A program made the position numbers and the translations under genes. Shown one piece after another: positions 1-6,874 of a stretch of DNA of 8,329 bases; the stretch's first letter is position 1; each line of letters opens with the position of its first letter. Location of the stretch: NCBI GenBank assembly GCA_946479335.1, contig CAMLFP010000249.1:1-8329 (forward strand), read 5' to 3'. The notes under the pieces are model-generated. The model searched no databases. It worked only from the letters and a program-made list of their open reading frames with translations, and was not told where the DNA came from. This stretch comes from an uncultured Archangium sp. (GTDB lineage Bacteria; Myxococcota; Myxococcia; Myxococcales; Myxococcaceae).

Positions 1-1176
1 TGTGCGCTCGACGCGGGCGCGGAGCGGGAGCGGGCGCCGCGCGGCCTGGCGCTCGCGCTGGGCGCGGCCGTCGCGGCCTGTGGGCCGATGTTGCTGGTGG
101 CGCTCCCCGGCTTCGTGGGCGCCGAGAAGGCGCTGCAGTCGGCCATCACCGAGGGGCGGCGCTTCGAAGACGTGCGCGCGGAGGCGGTGCGCGCCATCGA
201 CCGTCACCCCGCCGACTGGGTGCTGTACGCCAACGTCGCGCAAGACGCGGCCCGCCGCGCCGGCCCGCGAGAGGCGCTGGCGTGGATCAACCGGGTGCTC
301 GTGCTGCGCCCCGAAGACGGCGCGAGCCACGTCGCCGCCGCGCACGCGCTGCTGCGCCTCCAACAACCCGCGCAGGCGCTGGGCGAATACAAGCTGGCCT
401 GGGAGAAGGGCGACACGTCGTCGCTCGCCGACGGTCTCGCGTTGGCGGTGAAGCTCGACGCGCTCGACCGGGTGTTGCTCGACAAGCCCGGGCACCTCGA
501 GGCGCTCTACCGCTTGTTGCGCAACCAGCGCGACGACGCGCGCGCGCTCCAGTTGCTGGAGACGGCGCAGCAGTTCCCTTCCAGCGACGCGGTGGCCAAG
601 GAGGCGAACCTGCTGCGCGTGCGGCACGAGGCCGAGCTGGGCTCGTCGGAGGCGGCGCTGGCGGCCCTCGACGCGCTGGCGCCGGAGGTGGCCAACGCCC
701 ACGACCTGGTGATGACGCGCGTGCAGGCGCTGACCCGGCTCGGGCGCCGCGACGAGGCCGCGAAGGCGCTGGAGCGGCTGCTCAACCGCGAGCCGTCGAA
801 CGTCTCGGCGGCGCTGGCGCTGAGCGACGCGCTGGGCGCGATGAATCGGCCCGCGGCGGCACGCGAGGTGTTGCAGCGCGTGCGGCCCTTCGTGTCGAAC
901 ACCGCTCAGCGCAGCGCCCTCTTTCAACGCGAGGCCGCGCTGTGGTTGCTGGAGGGCCGCTTCCCGCGCGCGCTCGACGCCCTGCAGACCGCGTCGCGGC
1001 TGGAGCCCTCGAGCGCGGGGCTGCACTACCGGTTGGCGGAGGTGTACGAGCGCATGGGCAGCCTGCACTCCGCGGCCGACGAGGTGCGCCGCGGCCGCCT
1101 GTTGGACTCGCCGGAGGGCGCGAAGAGCCGCGACGAGTGGCTGCGGCGGCTGGAGAACACCGGCGTCATTCAGTGA
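1..1176 (+). CDS. TPR-tailed membrane protein, probable O-antigen ligase/polymerase C-terminus (partial, 5' end missing)
   Basis: The reading frame is open from the first base and ends in TGA at 1174-1176, giving 391 visible residues. The true start lies upstream of the window, so the ATG at 88 is probably internal. Residues about 15-40 form a hydrophobic helix rich in A, L, V and G. The rest is alanine/leucine-rich helical repeat with TPR character: about residues 88-140 (ALAWINRVLVLRPED, then ALLRLQQPAQALGEY), 215-270 (RLGRRDEAAKALERLL, NREPSNVSAALALSDALG) and 310-370 (GRFPRALDALQTASRLEP, LHYRLAEVYERMGSLHSAADEV). A final membrane helix followed by TPRs is the usual end of O-antigen ligase/Wzy-like proteins with a TPR tail. 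The polysaccharide kinase gene just downstream, probably in the same operon, supports this. The catalytic loop region is outside the window, so the ligase assignment is inference; a TPR-only membrane protein is also possible. Confidence 0.72.
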   Translation, partial: CALDAGAERERAPRGLALALGAAVAACGPMLLVALPGFVGAEKALQSAITEGRRFEDVRAEAVRAIDRHPADWVLYANVAQDAARRAGPREALAWINRVLVLRPEDGASHVAAAHALLRLQQPAQALGEYKLAWEKGDTSSLADGLALAVKLDALDRVLLDKPGHLEALYRLLRNQRDDARALQLLETAQQFPSSDAVAKEANLLRVRHEAELGSSEAALAALDALAPEVANAHDLVMTRVQALTRLGRRDEAAKALERLLNREPSNVSAALALSDALGAMNRPAAAREVLQRVRPFVSNTAQRSALFQREAALWLLEGRFPRALDALQTASRLEPSSAGLHYRLAEVYERMGSLHSAADEVRRGRLLDSPEGAKSRDEWLRRLENTGVIQ

Positions 1177-1225
1177 GGCGCGGTAAATTGAACGATCCGC
1201 CCACCCGGTGGTACTCAGTCGGGAG

Positions 1226-3394
<2,169 letters not shown>

Positions 3395-3435
3395 CCCCCT
3401 CTCCCGTTCACGGGAGAGGGTCGGGGTGAGGGCCG
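3395..3435 (+). repeat. Left inverted hairpin repeat of the nuclease cassette
   Basis: The repeat starts at the base after the kinase stop codon (TAA 3392-3394). Arms 3397-3406 (CCCTCTCCCG) and 3411-3420 (CGGGAGAGGG) pair perfectly around the 4-nt loop TTCA. A tail, TCGGGGTGAGGGCCG, extends inward to 3435, six bases short of the nuclease stop codon. The whole 41 bp recurs inverted at 3821-3861. The consensus resembles REP-like intergenic repeats that I know to be common in GC-rich proteobacterial genomes; that resemblance is from memory, not a search. Confidence 0.9.
3397..3420 (+). terminator. Possible transcription terminator hairpin after the tyrosine kinase gene
   Basis: A 10-bp GC-rich perfect stem with a TTCA loop begins three bases after the TAA stop. 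It is stable enough to stop transcription or protect the mRNA 3' end. No T-run follows on the plus strand, so it is not a canonical intrinsic terminator, and the same structure is part of the repeat. Confidence 0.35.
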
Positions 3436-3440
3436 CACGT

Positions 3441-3785
3441 TCACCGTCTCAGCGCTGACGCAATGGTCTCCAGCACGAGACGCAACCCTGACACCAACTG
3501 GTCATTCGTAAACCGCAGCACGCGCCAGCCGTGCGCACGCAGCCAGCTGTCTCTCGCACGGTCGTACTCTCCGGTGAGGAGATGCCCGGCTCCGTCGAGC
3601 TCCACCGCGAGGCGCTGCTCGACGCACGCAAAGTCCAGAAAGTACGGACCCACCGGGTGTTGGCGCCGGAACTTGTGGCCCTCAAGCGCGGCGTTGCGCA
3701 GGTGACGCCAGAGCGTCTTCTCGAAGCCTGAAGAGGTTTGTCTGAGCTCGCGTGCGCGTGAGTGGTCTCGTGGAATGAACGCCAT
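3441..3785 (-). CDS. DUF559 domain protein, Vsr-like endonuclease fold
   Basis: A 114-residue protein from the ATG at 3785 to the TGA at 3441-3443. It reads MAFIPRDHSRARELRQ at the N-terminus, then EKTLWRHLR, GHKFRRQHPVGPYFLDFAC (D51), LAVELDGAGH (E62, D64, H68) and GWRVLRFTNDQL near the C-terminus. This is the DUF559 pattern, a compact PD-(D/E)XK-type fold related to very-short-patch-repair endonucleases. Acidic D51, E62 and D64 are the likely metal-binding residues. The length is normal for the family and no key residue seems missing. I chose the ATG because the FIP..ARELR opening matches family members. An in-frame GTG at 3830, inside the right repeat and preceded by the purine run GGGAGAGGG, would add 15 residues. 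The biological role of DUF559 proteins is not established. It is the only gene between the inverted repeats and is antisense to the kinase operon. Confidence 0.85.
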   Translation of the reverse strand: MAFIPRDHSRARELRQTSSGFEKTLWRHLRNAALEGHKFRRQHPVGPYFLDFACVEQRLAVELDGAGHLLTGEYDRARDSWLRAHGWRVLRFTNDQLVSGLRLVLETIASALRR

Positions 3786-3820
3786 GCGCGACGCACGCTG
3801 CGATCGGCGTGCCACGATTT

Positions 3821-3861
3821 CGGCCCTCACCCCGACCCTCTCCCGCAGGCGGGAGAGGGGG
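3821..3861 (-). repeat. Right inverted hairpin repeat of the nuclease cassette
   Basis: This is the inverted copy of 3395-3435. Arms 3836-3845 and 3850-3859 form the same perfect 10-bp stem, here with loop CAGG. The inward tail CGGCCCTCACCCCGA (3821-3835) is the complement of the left tail. The only four differences from the left copy are the four loop bases. The repeat ends five bases before the glycosyltransferase stop codon (minus strand, 3867-3869). Confidence 0.9.
3836..3859 (-). terminator. Possible terminator hairpin after the glycosyltransferase gene
   Basis: A perfect 10-bp GC-rich stem with a CAGG loop lies 7 bases beyond the stop codon of the minus-strand glycosyltransferase gene. 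No U-tract follows on the minus strand, so termination would be non-canonical. It could equally stabilise the mRNA 3' end or simply be part of the repeat. A transcript starting upstream of it would also fold it just before the nuclease GTG at 3830. Confidence 0.35.
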
Positions 3862-3866
3862 AGTCG

Positions 3867-4910
3867 CTATGTCGCGAGGCGCGTGAAGAGCCGCGCGTAG
3901 TCGTCGACCACCGCGTCGATGGAGAAGTGCTTCACCGCGTGCGCGCGGCCCGCAGCGCCCAGCTCCGCGAAGCGCGCGCGTTGCTCGAGCAGCGTGGTCA
4001 ACGCCGCGCCCCAGTCGTCACCCGGCGCCACCAGCGCGCCCGCGCCGGAGCCCGCGAAGATGTCGACGTTCGCCCCCACCGCGCTCGACAGCACCGGCAC
4101 GCCCACCGCCATGTACTGAATCATCTTGAAGCCGCACTTCCCGCGGGAGGCCTCGGTGTCGTCGAGCGGCATCAAGCCCACGTCGAAGCTGCGCAGCGCG
4201 CGCACCTCCCCCGCTTCGTTCCATCGCCATTGCTCCACCAGCGGGTGGCCGACGTACTCCGGGAGCTCCGCGTTGCTGACGAGGCGCAGCCGCGCGCGCG
4301 GGACCCGGGCGAGGGCCTCCAGCAGCGACGGCACCACCGGCCGCAGCGAGGGGAAGTTGGAGGCCGTGCCCATCCACCCCACGATGAGCGGCGCGTGCGC
4401 GGGCTTCGGCGCGCCGGGCGCGTACACCTCGGCGTCGACGACGGAGGGAATCACCGTGGTGTCGGCTTCGCGGCCCGCGATGCGCGCGAGGTGCGCGTTG
4501 CCGGCGATGAGGTGCGTCGCGGCGCGTGCCACCTGCGTGAACGCGCGCTGCCGCAGCGCCTGTCGCCCGCCGTCGGGCCCCAGGTAGATGGCGTCGTCGA
4601 AGTCGAACACCATCGGCGGGCCGCGGCGCGCGCGCAGCGCCTCGGGCAACCCGCTCACCGCGAGCGCCGTCTTGTGCACGAAGAGCAGGTCGGCGTCGCC
4701 GGGCCTCAGCATCTGCGCGGCGCGCGTGAAGCGGCCCAGCAGCTTGTACGCCGGCCCCCAGCGCGTGCCGAAGACGTCGTTGTACCGGGTGTCGTACGCG
4801 TACCGCGCCTCGCAGTGGAACCCGCGGCGCTCGAAGTGCGGGAAGAACTGCAGACACCGGAACCGGCTCCCGGGGATCTCGGGGCCGTCGGTGAAGAACA
4901 CGATTTTCAC
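3867..4910 (-). CDS. Glycosyltransferase, GT-B fold (family 4/1-like)
   Basis: This 347-residue enzyme probably transfers a sugar from a nucleotide-sugar donor to a growing lipid-linked glycan on the cytoplasmic face of the membrane. It opens MKIVFFTDGPEIPGSRFRCLQ. Other landmarks are VFDFDDAIYL (101-110), typical of one GT4-like group, VGWMGTASN (177-185) starting the second Rossmann domain, and the donor-site region KCGFKMIQYMAVGVPV (258-273) followed by SSAVGAN and VAPGDDW. The usual GT4 EX7E motif is not obvious; K258 to Q265 occupies its place. The start is GTG at 4910, where homology-like sequence begins. It overlaps the amidotransferase stop in a GTGA tetranucleotide (4907-4910), and GGAGG sits 10 bases upstream, so translational coupling is likely. 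The frame stays open far upstream, but that part is antisense noise over the amidotransferase gene. The donor and acceptor sugars cannot be read from the sequence. Confidence 0.9.
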   Translation of the reverse strand: MKIVFFTDGPEIPGSRFRCLQFFPHFERRGFHCEARYAYDTRYNDVFGTRWGPAYKLLGRFTRAAQMLRPGDADLLFVHKTALAVSGLPEALRARRGPPMVFDFDDAIYLGPDGGRQALRQRAFTQVARAATHLIAGNAHLARIAGREADTTVIPSVVDAEVYAPGAPKPAHAPLIVGWMGTASNFPSLRPVVPSLLEALARVPRARLRLVSNAELPEYVGHPLVEQWRWNEAGEVRALRSFDVGLMPLDDTEASRGKCGFKMIQYMAVGVPVLSSAVGANVDIFAGSGAGALVAPGDDWGAALTTLLEQRARFAELGAAGRAHAVKHFSIDAVVDDYARLFTRLAT

Positions 4911-6835
4911 GCCCGCTGCGCCTCCGCCCATGCCTGATACATCAGCACATCCCACAGGTGATATTCCCACGGGCGTTCGCCCGCGAGGTGCTGCCGCCAG
5001 CGCTCGCGCACCAGCCCGGCGTTGAAGAGCCCTTCGCGCTGGAGCCGCTTCTCGTCGAGCAGCTCCTCGGCCCACGCGCGCAGCGGCCCGCGCAGCCACA
5101 CGCCGATGGGCACGCCGAAGCCCATCTTCGACGCGGTCAACAGCGCGCGCGGGACATGCCGGTCGACCCACCGGCGCAGCAGCCACTTGCCGGTGGTGCC
5201 GCGCACCTTGAAGCGCGCCGGGAGCCGCCACGCGAACTCGATGAGGCGGTGGTCGAGCAGCGGCTCGCGCGCCTCGAGGCTCACCGCCATCGACGCGCGG
5301 TCGACCTTGGTGAGGATGTCGTCGGGCAGGTAGCCCACGAGGTCGCGCAGCATGAACTCGCTGGCGATGCCCGCGCCCGGCAGCAACAGCGGCTCCGCGG
5401 GCGGCGCGTCGACGTGTGACTCCAGCAGCGAGTCGCCGGGGAGCCAGTGCGACGAGAGCACGTGGTGCATCGCCTCTGGCGTCAGCGCGCCCAGCGCCGC
5501 GGCCAGCTTGTGCATGCGGATGCCGGCGATGCGCGTCTTCGGCAGCAGCGGCCCGGCGCGCGCGAAGAACTCGTCCCACGAGTCGGGGCTGCGCGAGGTG
5601 ATGAAGCGCGCCAGCGTCGCGCGCAGCGTGCCGGGCAGCAGGCGCTCGGCGGCCCACACCCGCGGGCCCCACACGTGTCGCGTGTAGCCACCGAAGAGCT
5701 CGTCACCTCCGTCGCCGGAGAGCGCGACCGTGACGTCGTGCCGCGCGAGCTTCGAGACGAGGTACGTCGGCAGCTGCGACGAGTCGGCGAAGGGCTCGTC
5801 GTACATCACCGGCAACCGGGGGATGACGGCCAGCGCGTCGGCGGCGGTGACGGTGAGCGCGGTGTGGTGGGTGTTGAGGTGCCGCGCGATGCCGCGCGCC
5901 GCGGGGCCTTCGTCGTACGCGGCGAGCTCGTTCTGGATCGAGAAGGTGAAGACCGGGCGCGCGCTCAAGCGCTGCATCTGCGCGACGACGGCCGTGGAGT
6001 CGACGCCGCCCGAGAGGAACGCGCCCAGCGGCACGTCGGCGATCATCCGCAGCTTCACCGCGTCGGTGAGGAGCGCGTCGAGCTCCTCCAGCGCCGCGCC
6101 CTCGGAGCCGGTGAAGGGCGTGGCCAACCCCGCGCGCGCGACGGCCACGGGGTCCCAATAGCGGGTGACGGTGGGCGCGGCGCGCGCGCTCGAGAAGGTG
6201 GCGATGGTGCCCGGCGAGAGGCGCTGCGTGCCCTTGAAGATGGCCTGCGGCCCGACGACGCAGCTCGCGCGGAGGAAGGTGGCCAGCGCGCCCTGGTCGA
6301 CGGTGGTGTCGAAGCCGGGGAAGGGCTTCAGGCTCTTGAGCTCCGAGCCGAACGCGAGGCCGCCGGGGGTGCGTGTCCAGTAGAGCGGCTTGATGCCGAG
6401 GCGGTCGCGCACCAGGTGGAGGCGTTGCTCGCGGGCGTCCCACAGGGCGAAGGCGAACATGCCGACGAAGCGCGGCACGGCGGCCTCGAGGCCCCACGCG
6501 TCGATGGCGGCCAGCATCACCTCGGTGTCGGAGGTGCCGCGCCACTTCGGCGCGCGGCCGCTGGCGTCGAGCTCCGCGCGCAGCGCCGCGAAGTTGTACA
6601 CCTCGCCGTTGAAGGTGATGGCGTAGCGGCCCGACTCCGAGTGCATGGGCTGCGTGCCGGTGGGCGTGAGGTCGACGATGGCGAGGCGCCGGTGCGCGAA
6701 GTGCACCTCGCCCGCGCTCCAGAAGCCGTCGCCGTCAGGGCCCCGGTGCCGGAGCGCGTTCGACATGTCTTCGAGTACCCGCCGCGCGTCGCCGCTGAAA
6801 CCGTCAGTTGTCCAGAAGCCGGTGATGCCGCACAT
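4907..6835 (-). CDS. asnB: Asparagine synthase (glutamine-hydrolysing) family amidotransferase
   Basis: A 642-residue two-domain enzyme. The N-terminal Ntn glutaminase releases ammonia from glutamine, and the C-terminal ATP-pyrophosphatase adenylates a carboxylate and amidates it. Cys2 directly after Met1 (MCGITGFW) is the glutaminase nucleophile and fixes the start at the ATG at 6835. RHRGPDGDGFW (29-39), HRRLAIVDL (48-56), FNGEVYNF (75-82) and TSDTEV (101-106) complete that site. SGGVDS (275-280) is the PP-loop; YDEPFADSSQ (345-354) and SGDGGDELFGGY (373-384) follow. LTKVDRASMAVSLEAREPLLDHRLIEFAW lies further on. All key residues are present and the length fits the family. Homologues are common in polysaccharide loci, where some (for example WbpS-type proteins) amidate sugar uronic acids. 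Because this gene is coupled to a glycosyltransferase, that role may be likelier than asparagine supply, but it is inference. Confidence 0.95.
   Translation of the reverse strand: MCGITGFWTTDGFSGDARRVLEDMSNALRHRGPDGDGFWSAGEVHFAHRRLAIVDLTPTGTQPMHSESGRYAITFNGEVYNFAALRAELDASGRAPKWRGTSDTEVMLAAIDAWGLEAAVPRFVGMFAFALWDAREQRLHLVRDRLGIKPLYWTRTPGGLAFGSELKSLKPFPGFDTTVDQGALATFLRASCVVGPQAIFKGTQRLSPGTIATFSSARAAPTVTRYWDPVAVARAGLATPFTGSEGAALEELDALLTDAVKLRMIADVPLGAFLSGGVDSTAVVAQMQRLSARPVFTFSIQNELAAYDEGPAARGIARHLNTHHTALTVTAADALAVIPRLPVMYDEPFADSSQLPTYLVSKLARHDVTVALSGDGGDELFGGYTRHVWGPRVWAAERLLPGTLRATLARFITSRSPDSWDEFFARAGPLLPKTRIAGIRMHKLAAALGALTPEAMHHVLSSHWLPGDSLLESHVDAPPAEPLLLPGAGIASEFMLRDLVGYLPDDILTKVDRASMAVSLEAREPLLDHRLIEFAWRLPARFKVRGTTGKWLLRRWVDRHVPRALLTASKMGFGVPIGVWLRGPLRAWAEELLDEKRLQREGLFNAGLVRERWRQHLAGERPWEYHLWDVLMYQAWAEAQRA
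4921..4925 (-). promoter_or_regulatory. Ribosome binding site supporting the glycosyltransferase GTG start
   Basis: GGAGG on the minus strand, 10 bases before the GTG at 4910 and inside the end of the amidotransferase gene. It favours this start over the much longer open frame upstream. Confidence 0.5.
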
Positions 6836-6874
6836 GCGTACGCGGGCTCATAACAAACCTGCGAGAGTTCTCGC
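6836..6874. promoter_or_regulatory. 39-bp divergent spacer with an imperfect palindrome
   Basis: This is the only non-coding DNA between the divergent amidotransferase and photolyase starts. It contains a 14-bp dyad, GCGAGA-GT-TCTCGC (6861-6874), ending immediately before the photolyase GTG. On the minus strand, TGTTAT (complement of 6850-6855) resembles a -10 element. The space is too short for two full separate promoters, so control elements probably overlap or extend into the coding regions. GAGAG at 6863-6867 is a plausible weak ribosome binding site for the photolyase. Confidence 0.3.

Larger units (their letters stand above)
3395..3861. mobile_element. Putative miniature cassette: DUF559 nuclease gene between 41-bp inverted hairpin repeats
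   Basis: The 467-bp unit consists of a left end (3395-3435), a single small nuclease gene on the minus strand, and a right end (3821-3861) that is the inverted copy of the left. The ends match at 37 of 41 positions, including an uninterrupted 25-bp inner match (3411-3435 with 3821-3845). Each end is a 10-bp perfect hairpin on the outside plus a single-stranded-type tail pointing inward. The unit fills almost the whole gap between two convergent polysaccharide genes. The part around 3721-3780 is about 57% G+C against about 73% in a sampled 60-bp stretch of the neighbouring glycosyltransferase. REP/RAYT units are a known precedent for a hairpin-bounded, single-gene arrangement, but the RAYT protein is a Y1 transposase, not this nuclease family. 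I saw no target duplication. Mobility is inference. Confidence 0.45.

Noticed and set aside
3762..4937. Plus-strand open frame (391 codons) across the right repeat and the glycosyltransferase
   Set aside because: It begins by translating the repeat (PHPDPLPQAGEGE-type peptide) and then runs antisense to the glycosyltransferase. Neither part looks like protein.
4911..5672. Upstream extension of the glycosyltransferase frame to a 601-codon open frame
   Set aside because: The added part overlaps the amidotransferase gene in another frame and is low-complexity. Recognisable sequence starts at the GTG at 4910, next to a ribosome binding site.
5447..6853. Long plus-strand open frame (468 codons) opposite the amidotransferase gene
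   Set aside because: The composition is arginine/alanine/glycine/valine-biased with no domain. The opposite strand encodes an intact AsnB family enzyme.
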